Shown piece after piece: positions 1 to 8,609 of a stretch of 39,146 bases of DNA. The position numbers and the translations under genes are program-made. The stretch spans positions 1 to 39,146 of the forward strand of contig CAJMON010000026.1 in NCBI GenBank assembly GCA_905214955.1, read 5' to 3'. The DNA is from an uncultured bacterium (GTDB lineage Bacteria; Bacillota; Clostridia; Lachnospirales; Lachnospiraceae). Under the pieces are notes generated by a model that saw nothing but the letters and a program-made list of their open reading frames with translations, was not told the DNA's origin and ran no database searches. Position 1 is the stretch's first letter; each line of letters starts with the position of its first letter.

Positions 1-165
1 ATTCATTTTTGCTATATTTCTTTTTCTTTCAGAATAGTTTCTTATTTTTTAATTGCATTTTCAGTTCTATTTTGTTTGATATTTTATGTATTTTGTATAT
101 ATTTCATGCAATAGATGCATTTCAAAAGATTCTTTTCCATAAAAAGTAAAAGGCAGGGGAGTATG
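1..165. other. AT-rich non-coding left edge
   Basis: This stretch is very A+T rich with long T runs. I see no open frame with a ribosome site, no convincing promoter and no terminator hairpin. It may be the distal part of the tyrA upstream region or the end of a gene outside the window. Confidence 0.5.
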
Positions 166-185
166 GGATCAGTGGAAAAGTACGC

Positions 186-374
186 GGGGCTGGTACAGGA
201 GTGCTTTTTCTGACATACACGGACGTTTCCCAAGATTTTCTGGCGGCTGATGCTGTTCCTGGCGGACTGTATGAGCCGCAGGCGAGTTTCCGCCAGGAAC
301 AGCCATCAAAAAGCCGTCAGGAAATCCGGAAACGCGTATCGTCAGAAAAGCACCCTGTGCCAGCTTCACGCCCC
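186..374. repeat. Long imperfect inverted repeat (giant hairpin) upstream of tyrA
   Basis: The centre is a perfect 15-base inverted repeat, GCTGTTCCTGGCGGA at 252-266 against its complement at 289-303, with a 22-base loop. Complementarity continues outward with small gaps to about 186 on the left and 374 on the right, giving arms of roughly 80-86 bases. Matching blocks include GTGCTTTTTCTGAC on the left and the complement of GTGCTTTTCTGAC on the right. Short open frames cross it on both strands, but they mirror each other and lack ribosome sites, so I do not call them genes. It could be a MITE-like insertion or an inverted duplication. A transcript would fold into a long near-double-stranded RNA. 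Confidence 0.75.
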
Positions 375-433
375 TCATCTTTGTTTTCAAACTTTCATTT
401 TCAAATACCATTTCACTTTAAAGCGTCAAAGTG

Positions 434-462
434 TTGACTTTTCCATCCCCAGATAGTAGAAT
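434..462 (+). promoter_or_regulatory. Sigma-A promoter of tyrA-aroA
   Basis: The -35 is TTGACT at 434-439 and the -10 is TAGAAT at 457-462, with a 17-base spacer. The start would fall near 469. That places an in-frame ATG at 471 at the 5' end of the RNA and supports the ATG at 498 as the real start of tyrA. Confidence 0.8.
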
Positions 463-497
463 AAACAGATATGAACAGTCAAAGGAGGACTCTCTTT

Positions 498-1592
498 ATG
501 AACGGTCTTTGTGCCGGTTTTATCGGGCTTGGTCTCATTGGCGGCTCCATTGCCCAGGCTTTAAAATACTACTACCCAGATATTCATATTCTTGCACACA
601 CCCGCAGCCAGAAAACCCTGGACTACGCCCTTTCCAACGGCATCATTGATGAGGCCTGCGAGCCTGGTCCTGCATTTGCTGCCTGCGATTACATCTTTTT
701 ATGTGCACCGGTGGAAAACAACATTTCCTACCTGCCTCTCTTAAAGCCCTACCTGAAAGATTCTGCCATTCTCACCGATGTGGGCAGCACAAAAAGCGGC
801 ATTCATGAAAAAGCCGCCTTCTACGGTCTGGATCACTGGTTCATCGGCGGACATCCTATGGCAGGCTCTGAAAAAAGCGGCATCGAAAATGCAAAACGGA
901 TTCTCCTGGAAAATGCCTACTATATTCTGACGCCCTCTCCTGGGATTGATCCAGAAAAAGTGGCCCGCTACCAGGAACTGGTGCGCTCCCTAAAGGCCCT
1001 TCCCATGATTCTCTCCTGCCAGGAACACGATTTTGCCACCGCCGGCATCAGCCACCTGCCTCACATCATTGCCGCCTCCCTGGTGAATCTTGTACGGAAT
1101 GAAGATTCCGAAAAACAGACCATGAAAACCCTGGCTGCCGGAGGCTTTAAGGACATCACCCGGATCGCTTCTTCTTCTCCGGAAATGTGGGAGCAGATCT
1201 GTTCTTCTAACCGTGAAAACATCATTGAAGTCCTGGACGAATACATCAACAGCCTGATTGACACCAAGATTGCCCTGTCAGAGCACAACGACGCTGCCAT
1301 CCATGACCTCTTTGCGGAATCCCGTGAATATCGCAATTCCATCCCTGAAGGTGCCGCAGGGCCTCTGCCAAAAACTTTTGGCCTATACTGCGATATGGTG
1401 GACGAAGCGGGAGGCATTGCCGCCCTTGCTACCATTCTCGCCACCAACGGCATCAGCATCAAAAACATCGGTATCGTCCACAACCGGCAGTTTGAAGAAG
1501 CCGTTCTGTATGTAGAATTCTATGAAGAAGAGGCGTTAAAAAAAGCCGTCAACCTTCTTCGAAAATACCGCTATACCATTTATGAACGTTAA
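498..1592 (+). CDS. tyrA: Prephenate dehydrogenase with C-terminal ACT domain
   Basis: This enzyme oxidises and decarboxylates prephenate to 4-hydroxyphenylpyruvate with NAD(P)+, the committed step to tyrosine, in the cytosol. The 364-residue protein opens with a Rossmann GLGLIGG motif (residues 10-16) and has the family block GGHPMAGSEKSG near residues 117-128. From about residue 293 an ACT domain begins at DMVDEAGGIAALATILA; in this family such domains bind an amino acid, usually tyrosine, for feedback control. I chose the ATG at 498 because AAAGGAGG lies at 481-488, while an in-frame ATG at 471 sits almost on the predicted transcription start. aroA follows 14 bases after the stop, so the two form an operon. 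Confidence 0.93.
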   Translation: MNGLCAGFIGLGLIGGSIAQALKYYYPDIHILAHTRSQKTLDYALSNGIIDEACEPGPAFAACDYIFLCAPVENNISYLPLLKPYLKDSAILTDVGSTKSGIHEKAAFYGLDHWFIGGHPMAGSEKSGIENAKRILLENAYYILTPSPGIDPEKVARYQELVRSLKALPMILSCQEHDFATAGISHLPHIIAASLVNLVRNEDSEKQTMKTLAAGGFKDITRIASSSPEMWEQICSSNRENIIEVLDEYINSLIDTKIALSEHNDAAIHDLFAESREYRNSIPEGAAGPLPKTFGLYCDMVDEAGGIAALATILATNGISIKNIGIVHNRQFEEAVLYVEFYEEEALKKAVNLLRKYRYTIYER

Positions 1593-1606
1593 AGGAGGGA
1601 CACCCC

Positions 1607-2884
1607 ATGTCTCAGATTTCTGTAAAACCCTTAAAGGGAACTGTCACCATCCCCGGTGACAAATCCATCTCCCACCGGGCTGTTATGTTTGGCTCCCTGG
1701 CAGAAGGCACCACCGAAATCACCCATTTTTTAAAAGGGGCGGACTGCCTTTCCACCATCGCATGCTTCCGCCAGATGGGCATTTCCATTGAAGAAAAAAA
1801 AGACTGCATCCTGGTTCATGGAAAAGGACTTCACGGGCTTTCGGCTCCCTCTTCCATGTTGGATACAGGAAACAGCGGCACTACCACCCGCCTGATCTCC
1901 GGCATTCTCTCCGGCCAGCCCTTTGAAAGCGTGTTAAACGGCGATGCTTCCATCCAAAAGCGTCCCATGGGACGGATCATTACCCCTCTTTCCCAGATGG
2001 GTGCCAATATCACCAGCTTAAAGGGAAATGGCTGTGCTCCATTAAAAATCGCCCCCGCCTCCTTAAAAGGCATCCACTACCAGTCACCGGTCGCCTCCGC
2101 CCAGGTAAAATCCGCCATTCTTCTGGCAGGTCTTTATGCTGATGGCATTACCAGTGTTACGGAACCGGCGCTTTCTAGAAATCATACAGAACTGATGCTT
2201 TCCGCCTTTGGCGCTAAAGTCTCCTCAGAAGGCACCACAGCTTCCATCTGCTCAGCTCCCCGCCTCGTGGGACAGAAAATCGAAGTTCCCGGGGACATCT
2301 CTTCCGCCGCCTACTTTATCGCGGCAGCTCTCATGGTGCCAGGTTCGGAAGTGCTCATTCAAAACGTAGGCATTAATCCCACTAGAGACGGCATCCTGCG
2401 GGTGTGTCAGGAAATGGGTGCTGACATCACTTTGCTCAATCAAAAAGAAGGTTCCGGAGAACCTTCCTGTGACCTTCTTGTAAAATATTCTGAATTAAAA
2501 CCGGCTTCCATTGGTGGAGATCTGATCCCCACGCTGATTGATGAGATTCCCATTCTTGCCGTACTGGCTGCCCATGCACAGGGCACCACCCTCATCAAAG
2601 ATGCACAGGAACTGAAGGTCAAAGAATCCAACCGCATCGATACGGTGGTAAACGCCTTGAAAGCCATGGGCGCAGATGTATATGCCACTGAAGACGGCAT
2701 GGTGATCCACGGTGGCACCCCCCTGCACGGCGCCGTGATTGACAGTTTCCTGGATCACCGCATTGCCATGTCCTTTGCCGTGGCAGCCTTATGTGCTTCC
2801 GGCGAAACCACCATTCTTGGCAGGGAATGTGTAGATATCAGTTATCCAGACTTTTATAAAGATCTGGCTTCTCTGCAGAACTAA
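1607..2884 (+). CDS. aroA: 3-phosphoshikimate 1-carboxyvinyltransferase (EPSP synthase)
   Basis: This enzyme joins phosphoenolpyruvate to shikimate 3-phosphate, the sixth step of the shikimate pathway. The 425-residue length is normal. Family motifs are visible in order: GDKSISHR (17-24), DTGNSGTTTRL (86-96), the acidic DEIPILAV block near 312-319, KESNRID near 339-345, and DHRIAM (383-388) in the C-terminal half. The site AAAGGAGGG overlaps the TAA stop of tyrA and sits 7 bases from the ATG, so translation is probably coupled. The gene runs convergently into the next gene with only 15 bases between the stops and no terminator hairpin visible there. Confidence 0.96.
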   Translation: MSQISVKPLKGTVTIPGDKSISHRAVMFGSLAEGTTEITHFLKGADCLSTIACFRQMGISIEEKKDCILVHGKGLHGLSAPSSMLDTGNSGTTTRLISGILSGQPFESVLNGDASIQKRPMGRIITPLSQMGANITSLKGNGCAPLKIAPASLKGIHYQSPVASAQVKSAILLAGLYADGITSVTEPALSRNHTELMLSAFGAKVSSEGTTASICSAPRLVGQKIEVPGDISSAAYFIAAALMVPGSEVLIQNVGINPTRDGILRVCQEMGADITLLNQKEGSGEPSCDLLVKYSELKPASIGGDLIPTLIDEIPILAVLAAHAQGTTLIKDAQELKVKESNRIDTVVNALKAMGADVYATEDGMVIHGGTPLHGAVIDSFLDHRIAMSFAVAALCASGETTILGRECVDISYPDFYKDLASLQN

Positions 2885-2899
2885 ACTTCCTTATGTAAC

Positions 2900-4261
2900 T
2901 TACTTCTTATCCATATTTGCTACCAGTTTGGCATTGGGATAAATCTTTTCCATCCGCTCATTCGGAAAATGCGCATCCAAAAAAGCGTTCAGCTGGGGAA
3001 ATTCTTCCAGCGCTTTGGCTCCTGCTGCTTCCGTCTGGGCGGTATTTCTTTCATTGTATCTGGACAGTGCCAGGGAGGAAAGCCCCGCATCAAAGATCAT
3101 AAAGACAATCAGCACCCAGGCAAGGATTTTTCCTGCCTTTGCTGGAAGTTTTTCCACCAATTTAGAAAGAGGAGGATACACATGGCGGAACCAGGCCACC
3201 GCCGCAATCCCCCAGAAAAAGCAGAATAACAAGTTAATTCGTCCTCCAAGATTAAAGGTAAATCCGCTGTAGTCCCAAAAAATCGTACCAAAAATTCTTT
3301 CTGTCACCACACTGCAGACATACTCAAAAACGCCTCCCAAAAGTGTGCCTGCGGCAAACAAGTAACGGTCGCTTTTGTCTTTATACCGGTACAAAATCCA
3401 GGTTAAAAGCATACAGCCAAGCCCCCACACAATGCTGAAAGGTCCGTACACCACACTGCTTCGGCTCATCAGTCTTCCCGTTGTAATATAACAGAAAATC
3501 GTTTCTGTCAGATCTCCAAGAAAAGCTCCCAGAAAAAACAGGTACACAAGCTTATAAAAGCAGCAGCCTTCTGCAAAAACACCAGAAGTTTTTTCCACTT
3601 CTGCCCTGGATTTCAAAAGTTCTGTAGGATTTAAGTTTGGAAATGCAGTTTCCATTCGCTTCTGAATCCGTCTGGTAATGGAATTTTCCAGAACTCTGGA
3701 AATTTCTTTCATATTTTCTGTAAGATCTGATACCGGCTGCAGCTTTTTCTGCAGTCCACGGATAGCCAGTGCGGTTCCAAGGGTATCCAATGCCAGAAGA
3801 GCCAGAAGTACCCAGCCTCCAATCACCAGCAGGAAATGCGGAATCAGCATCAGAAGTCCCTGAAGAAATGGATTGACAAAATAAATCATCAAAACTGCCA
3901 GAATTCCCCAGAGCGTGGAATATTTCAGACAGGTATATCCGTCGAAGTTGAACTTCTCATTGGAATAATCCCACCATTTCCGGTGAAACGTTTTTTCCAG
4001 AAGAGTTCCTGTAAAAAACTCCGTCAGAGATGCCAGAACAGATCCCCCCAAAAACATAAAAAAGAGATGTCCTTTTAGTTCCGGAAGAAAAATAGCGAAC
4101 AGCACCGCTCCTGCCCCGTAAATGGGACACAGCGGCATGTTGACAAATCCACGATTGACAAATTTTCTTCGTTGAATGGCTGCCGCGCTGACTTCTGCGC
4201 ACCAGCCCGCAAAAGAGTAGATCAGGTAAAACCAGAGAACCTCATAAAATGAATACTCCAA
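2900..4261 (-). CDS. Membrane protein with two CmpB-like (ABC-transporter type IV) repeats
   Basis: The 453-residue integral membrane protein resembles the family annotated as putative ABC-transporter permease (CmpB-like, PF06541), whose substrate and partner are unknown. The unit appears twice. The N-terminal copy has YSFAGWCAEV and NMPLCPIYGAGA. The second, from about residue 235, has FFLGAFLGDLTETIF and VVYGPFSIVWGLG. Each is followed by several hydrophobic segments. The start is a TTG at 4259-4261 preceded by AAGGAGG at a 6-base gap. The gene lies 17 bases after queA and is probably the last gene of the pheST transcription unit. The N-terminal half may have membrane roles unrelated to transport; no ATPase is adjacent. 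Confidence 0.75.
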   Translation of the reverse strand: MEYSFYEVLWFYLIYSFAGWCAEVSAAAIQRRKFVNRGFVNMPLCPIYGAGAVLFAIFLPELKGHLFFMFLGGSVLASLTEFFTGTLLEKTFHRKWWDYSNEKFNFDGYTCLKYSTLWGILAVLMIYFVNPFLQGLLMLIPHFLLVIGGWVLLALLALDTLGTALAIRGLQKKLQPVSDLTENMKEISRVLENSITRRIQKRMETAFPNLNPTELLKSRAEVEKTSGVFAEGCCFYKLVYLFFLGAFLGDLTETIFCYITTGRLMSRSSVVYGPFSIVWGLGCMLLTWILYRYKDKSDRYLFAAGTLLGGVFEYVCSVVTERIFGTIFWDYSGFTFNLGGRINLLFCFFWGIAAVAWFRHVYPPLSKLVEKLPAKAGKILAWVLIVFMIFDAGLSSLALSRYNERNTAQTEAAGAKALEEFPQLNAFLDAHFPNERMEKIYPNAKLVANMDKK

Positions 4262-4278
4262 CGTAAGCCTCCTTCGGT

Positions 4279-5304
4279 TTACAAAATCAGCATCGCATCC
4301 CCAAAGGAGAAGAACCGATAACGCATTTTCACTGCCTCTTTATATGCTGCCATAATATTTTCTTTTCCAGCCAGTGCAGACACCAGCATCACCAGTGTGG
4401 ATTCCGGAAGATGGAAATTGGTGATCAGACGGTCAATGAGTTTAAACTGATATCCCGGATAGATGAAAATGTCCGTCCAGCCGCTTCCTGCCTTTAAGAT
4501 GCCGTCCTCTCCAGTGGCGGATTCCAGGGTTCTGCAGCTGGTGGTTCCCACTGCCACAATCTTTCCTCCTGCCTGTTTAGTCTCATTGATGAGCTTTGCC
4601 TGATCCTCTTCTACAATATAAAATTCCGAGTGCATGTGATGTTCGGTAACATCTTCCACTTTTACCGGGCGGAAAGTACCAAGCCCTACATGAAGGGTCA
4701 CATGGGCAATTTTCACTCCTTTTTCCCGGATCTTTTCCAGCAGTTCCGGTGTAAAATGCAGACCGGCCGTAGGAGCTGCTGCAGATCCGTCATGTTTTGC
4801 ATACACGGTCTGATACCGGTTTTTATCCTGAAGCTGATGATGAATGTAGGGAGGCAGGGGCATCTGGCCTAACTGATCCAGGATTTCTTCAAAAATGCCT
4901 TCATAGGAAAATTTTACCAAACGGTTTCCTTCCTCTACAATGTCCACCACTTCTCCGGTAAGAAGTCCCTCGCCAAAGGAAATTTTTGTTCCAACTTTGC
5001 ATTTCTTTCCCGGCTTTACCAGGGTTTCCCAGATATTGTCTTCTTTTCGTTTCAAAAGCAGCACTTCTATTTTGGCATCTGTGCCCACTTTGCTTCCAAT
5101 CAGTCTTGCCGGGATCACTTTGGTGTTGTTTACCACCAGGCAGTCCCCGGGATTTAAGTAGTCAATCACATCCCGGAATATCTTATGTTCTCTCTTTCCG
5201 GTCTGCCTATCCAGCACCAGCAGTCTGGAACCAGAGCGGTCTTCCAGGGGATCCTGGGCAATCAGCTCTTCCGGCAGATCATAATAAAAATCTGATGTTT
5301 TCAT
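4279..5304 (-). CDS. queA: tRNA preQ1(34) S-adenosylmethionine ribosyltransferase-isomerase
   Basis: QueA transfers and rearranges the ribose of S-adenosylmethionine onto preQ1 at the wobble position of GUN-anticodon tRNAs, giving epoxyqueuosine. The 341-residue protein starts MKTSDFYYDLPEELIAQ and holds the family blocks DRSGSRLLVL, VVNNTKVIPARL, AAPTAGLHFT and RLITNFHLPEST. A longer reading of the frame to 5382 only runs into the upstream phosphatase gene. The ATG at 5304 has a GAGGA site and begins 10 bases after the upstream stop, so I use it. The substrate tRNAs include those for Tyr, His, Asn and Asp, not Phe, so its place in the pheST unit is probably historical. Confidence 0.95.
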   Translation of the reverse strand: MKTSDFYYDLPEELIAQDPLEDRSGSRLLVLDRQTGKREHKIFRDVIDYLNPGDCLVVNNTKVIPARLIGSKVGTDAKIEVLLLKRKEDNIWETLVKPGKKCKVGTKISFGEGLLTGEVVDIVEEGNRLVKFSYEGIFEEILDQLGQMPLPPYIHHQLQDKNRYQTVYAKHDGSAAAPTAGLHFTPELLEKIREKGVKIAHVTLHVGLGTFRPVKVEDVTEHHMHSEFYIVEEDQAKLINETKQAGGKIVAVGTTSCRTLESATGEDGILKAGSGWTDIFIYPGYQFKLIDRLITNFHLPESTLVMLVSALAGKENIMAAYKEAVKMRYRFFSFGDAMLIL

Positions 5305-5314
5305 CTCGTTTTCC

Positions 5315-5923
5315 TCATACTTCTTTTTCGTAAAATGTGCGGTTTTCCCATTCAATACGGGCTTTTCCATATTCATACACAATCAGGGAAACGCCGCAGT
5401 TTGGTGTCAGCTGCATTCCCCAGTAATGCTCCCTTGAATTTTTGCTGACACTGTTCATCAGGCCGCGCATGGCACAGCCATGGGTGGAAACCAGAATCGT
5501 CTTCTCCTGCAGATCCTGCCTGCGATAAAGCTCCGAAAGGAAGTCTGCAGTGCGCGTCTCTACCTGATCTAAAGTCTCCCCTCCCGGAGGTGCCTGATAA
5601 CGCTCCGGATGGTGGAAAAAGACATCCAGAAACGCCGCATCCGGAATGGTTCCCTCATAAGTTCCAAAACAGATCTCCAGAAGACGGGGATCTGCGATGA
5701 CAGGAATATTTTCTGCACGTTCTCCAACAGCCAGCAGGGCCGTTTCCCTGGCTCTTTTTAACGGACTGGTAAAAATACAGGAAAAAGGGAGCCCTTTCAG
5801 AGCCTCCCCAGTAAGCCTTGCCAGCTGTTTTCCATGTTCATTTAAATCGGTATCGGAGCGGCCCTGGAGACGGCCAGCCTTATTCCAGTCCGTCTGCCCA
5901 TGCCGCATGATATAAATCTTCAT
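5315..5923 (-). CDS. Histidine phosphatase family protein (phosphoglycerate-mutase-like)
   Basis: This is a 202-residue member of the histidine phosphatase superfamily. The phospho-accepting motif is at the N-terminus (IMRHGQTDWN, with RHG at residues 7-9). A second arginine follows in FTSPLKRARETA, and the second catalytic histidine is in LVSTHGCAMRG. Relatives include alpha-ribazole phosphatase (CobC), broad-specificity phosphatases and cofactor-dependent phosphoglycerate mutases. The length and the RHGQTDWN motif fit a phosphatase better than a glycolytic mutase. The substrate cannot be told from sequence. It starts 6 bases after pheT and ends 10 bases before queA, so it is co-transcribed with them. 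Confidence 0.85.
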   Translation of the reverse strand: MKIYIMRHGQTDWNKAGRLQGRSDTDLNEHGKQLARLTGEALKGLPFSCIFTSPLKRARETALLAVGERAENIPVIADPRLLEICFGTYEGTIPDAAFLDVFFHHPERYQAPPGGETLDQVETRTADFLSELYRRQDLQEKTILVSTHGCAMRGLMNSVSKNSREHYWGMQLTPNCGVSLIVYEYGKARIEWENRTFYEKEV

Positions 5924-5929
5924 ATCTGA

Positions 5930-8362
5930 TTACTGACGCAGTTCAATTCCCATAGAAGACAGTCCGTTTAAAATCTTCTTCATGGCAGCGCTAATCTCTG
6001 CTTCTTCCAGAGTCTTGTCTTTTGCACGGAATACCACAGAATATGCCATGGACTTGTAACCCGCACGGATCTGCGCTCCCTCGTAGATATCAAAGAGCTG
6101 GAAGCTCTCTAAGATCTTTCCGCCTCTCTGGATGATCATATCTTCAATCTGGCCGGCCAGAATCTCTTTCGGAACTACCATACTGATGTCTCTGGTCACT
6201 GCCGGGAATCTGGCAATTCCGGTATATTTCCGGTCAAAGGTGGCCTTCTCTACAATGTACGGCATATCTAAGACCGCCACATAGGCTTTCTCGCCGATTC
6301 CATAATTGTCAGCCACCTGAGGATGAACCTCTCCAAGGTATCCAACAACCTGTCCGTCGTACACGATATTTGCCTGACGTCCCGGATGAAGGAAAGGCTT
6401 TCCTGCCTTAGGATCATACTCGGTTCTGTCTTTTAATCCGACTTTTTCAAAGAACTCTTCTACTACACCCTTCATGTTAAAGAAGTCACCCTCTCCGTAC
6501 ATACCAAGAGTAAACTGCATCCGCTCATCCGGAAGCTCAGTAAGAGGCAGTGCCTTGGGAATATAAATGTTTCCAAGCTCATACAGACGCACATTTTTGT
6601 TTCTGTGATTGTAGTTAAAGGCCAGAGAAGTCAGCATTCCGTTTAAGGAAATGGTACGCATAATGCTAAAATCCTCTCCTAAGGGGTTGGAAATAGTAAT
6701 GGCCTGGCGCTCTTTGGCATCCGAGGCCAGCATCAGCTTGTCAAATACCTTGGGGCTTTCAAAGGAGTAGCTCATGCCCTGGGAGAACCCGCAGAATTCT
6801 GCAATGTTTCTGGCGGTCTCTTCGATTCTCATCTTAAACGGAAGTTTTCCGGTGGTTGCTTCTCCCTTCGGCAGGGTGGTTGGGATGTTGGCATATCCGT
6901 AGAAACGTGCTACTTCCTCTGCCAGGTCTGCGGTACGGAAAATGTCGTGGCGGAAGGTGGGTGCGATCACTTCGTTGGTTTTCTCATCGTAATCCAGTTC
7001 AATTTTCTTAAAGTAAGCCAGCATCTGCTCTTTAGAAACATTGGTTCCTAACAGGGCATTGATTTTTTCCGGCTCAAATTTGACTCTTACCGGCTCTTTT
7101 TTCGTGGTATAAACGTCTGCCATGCCGCCTACCACTTCACCGGCTCCCAGCTCTTCAATCAACTGGCATGCACGGTCGATGGCTGCCTGAGCGTTGTTGG
7201 GATCCAGTCCTTTTTCAAATTTTCCAGAAGCATCTGTACGCAGTCCCACACGTTTGCTGGAAAGACGAATGTTGGTGCCATCAAAGCAGGCTGCTTCAAA
7301 AAGCATGGTCTTTACATTGTCTGTAATCATGGAGTTTTCTCCGCCCATGATACCGGCAATGCCTACTGCCTTTTCACTGTCACAGATCATCAGGACATTT
7401 TCATCCATGGTGCGCTCCTGGCCGTCCAGGGTCACAAATTTTTCATCATGGGCTGCTCTGCGCACAATGATCTCATGTCCTGCAAGCTGGTCATAATCGT
7501 AAGCATGCATGGGCTGGCCATATTCTTCCATGACGTAGTTGGTGATATCCACAATGTTGTTGATGGGACGGATGCCGTTGGAAGCCAGACGTCTCTGCAT
7601 CCACTTGGGTGAGGGTGCCAGATGAATGTTCTTTACCACTCTTGCGCAGTACCTGGGACACAGATCAGTATCTTCCACGGTGACTTTGATGTAATCATGG
7701 GCATCTTCGCTGTTTCCGGTTTTGGTAACCACCGGAGGCACAAATTCTTTTCCAAAAGTGGCTGCTGCTTCTCTTGCAATACCAAGAACGCTGTAGCAGT
7801 CTACACGGTTGGAAGTAATCTCATATTCAAATACTACATCGTCCAGGCCTAATGCGTGAATGGCATCGTCACCCGGTTTCACATCTGCATCTTCTCCGAA
7901 GAAGTATAAGCCCTCTTCTGGAGCTTCCGGGTACATCTCTCTGCTGGAGCCAAGCTCCTCAATGGAGCACATCATGCCGCAGGACTCCACGCCGCGGAGT
8001 TTTCCTTTTTTAATTTCAATACCGCCCGGTACTTTCTTGCCGTCATGGCCTCCGGATACCCGGCCACCGTCTAATACTACAACAACCTTCTGTCCGGACT
8101 CTCCCGGTTTTACGTTTGGAGCGCCGGTAACGATCTGAACGGTCTCGGTTCCTACATTGACCTGGCAGATCACCAGCTTGTTGGCATCCGGATGAGGAAC
8201 GATGGATTCGATCTGTCCCACAACGATCTTGGAAAGGTCGGCATCCAGTTTTTCAAATCCTTCTACTTTTGTTCCGGAAAGCGTCATTGCATCTGTGTAC
8301 TCCTGTGCCGTGCAATCCAGATCCGGCACATAGGCTTTTATCCATGATAATGAAGTATTCAT
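5930..8362 (-). CDS. pheT: Phenylalanyl-tRNA synthetase beta subunit
   Basis: The beta chain of the alpha2-beta2 synthetase, 810 residues, the usual length. The domains are in the normal order. An N-terminal tRNA-binding OB fold (about 40-160) contains VGQIESIVPHPDANKL. The editing region B3/B4 follows. B5 is at about 405-480, and the catalytic-like module includes RTADLAEEVARFYGY. A ferredoxin-fold anticodon-binding domain fills the last 95 residues (from RFPAVTRDISMVV). The ATG at 8362 has GAAAGGA upstream. pheT normally follows pheS closely. Here 247 bases separate them, and 159 of those are a repeat element in the opposite orientation, so expression depends on read-through across the element. 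Confidence 0.96.
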   Translation of the reverse strand: MNTSLSWIKAYVPDLDCTAQEYTDAMTLSGTKVEGFEKLDADLSKIVVGQIESIVPHPDANKLVICQVNVGTETVQIVTGAPNVKPGESGQKVVVVLDGGRVSGGHDGKKVPGGIEIKKGKLRGVESCGMMCSIEELGSSREMYPEAPEEGLYFFGEDADVKPGDDAIHALGLDDVVFEYEITSNRVDCYSVLGIAREAAATFGKEFVPPVVTKTGNSEDAHDYIKVTVEDTDLCPRYCARVVKNIHLAPSPKWMQRRLASNGIRPINNIVDITNYVMEEYGQPMHAYDYDQLAGHEIIVRRAAHDEKFVTLDGQERTMDENVLMICDSEKAVGIAGIMGGENSMITDNVKTMLFEAACFDGTNIRLSSKRVGLRTDASGKFEKGLDPNNAQAAIDRACQLIEELGAGEVVGGMADVYTTKKEPVRVKFEPEKINALLGTNVSKEQMLAYFKKIELDYDEKTNEVIAPTFRHDIFRTADLAEEVARFYGYANIPTTLPKGEATTGKLPFKMRIEETARNIAEFCGFSQGMSYSFESPKVFDKLMLASDAKERQAITISNPLGEDFSIMRTISLNGMLTSLAFNYNHRNKNVRLYELGNIYIPKALPLTELPDERMQFTLGMYGEGDFFNMKGVVEEFFEKVGLKDRTEYDPKAGKPFLHPGRQANIVYDGQVVGYLGEVHPQVADNYGIGEKAYVAVLDMPYIVEKATFDRKYTGIARFPAVTRDISMVVPKEILAGQIEDMIIQRGGKILESFQLFDIYEGAQIRAGYKSMAYSVVFRAKDKTLEEAEISAAMKKILNGLSSMGIELRQ

Positions 8363-8382
8363 TGTAAGTTTTCCTTTCTCTT

Positions 8383-8399
8383 TGCCAGGTTTTCTGGCA
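8383..8399. other. Small hairpin in the pheT 5' flank
   Basis: TGCCAG at 8383-8388 pairs with CTGGCA at 8394-8399 around a 5-base loop, 21 bases upstream of the pheT start. It has no T run and so is not a terminator. Its role, if any, is unknown. Confidence 0.35.
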
Positions 8400-8415
8400 T
8401 CTGATCCTTTTTACT

Positions 8416-8574
8416 ATGAAAGTCCTGGACGGCAGCCATGAAAGAGCCATGCTTGCATAAGCGAATTCATGGATATCAGAGGCTAGACCGTATGAATAAG
8501 CAGGGCGATAGCCCAAATTACAAATACGGCGGCAGCTGTAGGAGCGCCAAAGACGCACAGCAGCTGACTTTCAT
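8416..8574 (+). repeat. MITE-like element, copy A (pheS-pheT gap)
   Basis: The element begins ATGAAAGTCCTGGACGG and ends GACTTTCAT, so its last nine bases are the exact inverse of its first nine. The first 66 or so bases match copy B upstream of pheS almost exactly, in opposite orientation on the chromosome. It contains an inner CCATGAA/TTCATGG inverted repeat. Compared with copy B it carries about 80 extra bases before the right end. A 15-codon frame at 8416-8460 would encode MKVLDGSHERAMLA. No transposase is present, so any movement would need one elsewhere. Confidence 0.7.
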
Positions 8575-8609
8575 ATATGGTGGTGCCGCCGTCAGGCAGC
8601 ATGTCCGTT

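Noticed and set aside
169..411. An 80-codon minus-strand frame inside the giant hairpin
   Set aside because: It has no ribosome site, mirrors a frame on the other strand, and exists only because the DNA is an inverted repeat.
471..497. Upstream ATG extension of tyrA
   Set aside because: The ATG at 471 is on the predicted transcription start and has no ribosome site; the ATG at 498 has AAAGGAGG.
2885..2899. Terminator between aroA and the CmpB-like gene
   Set aside because: Only 15 bases lie between the stops, and no hairpin with T run was found; transcripts may overlap.
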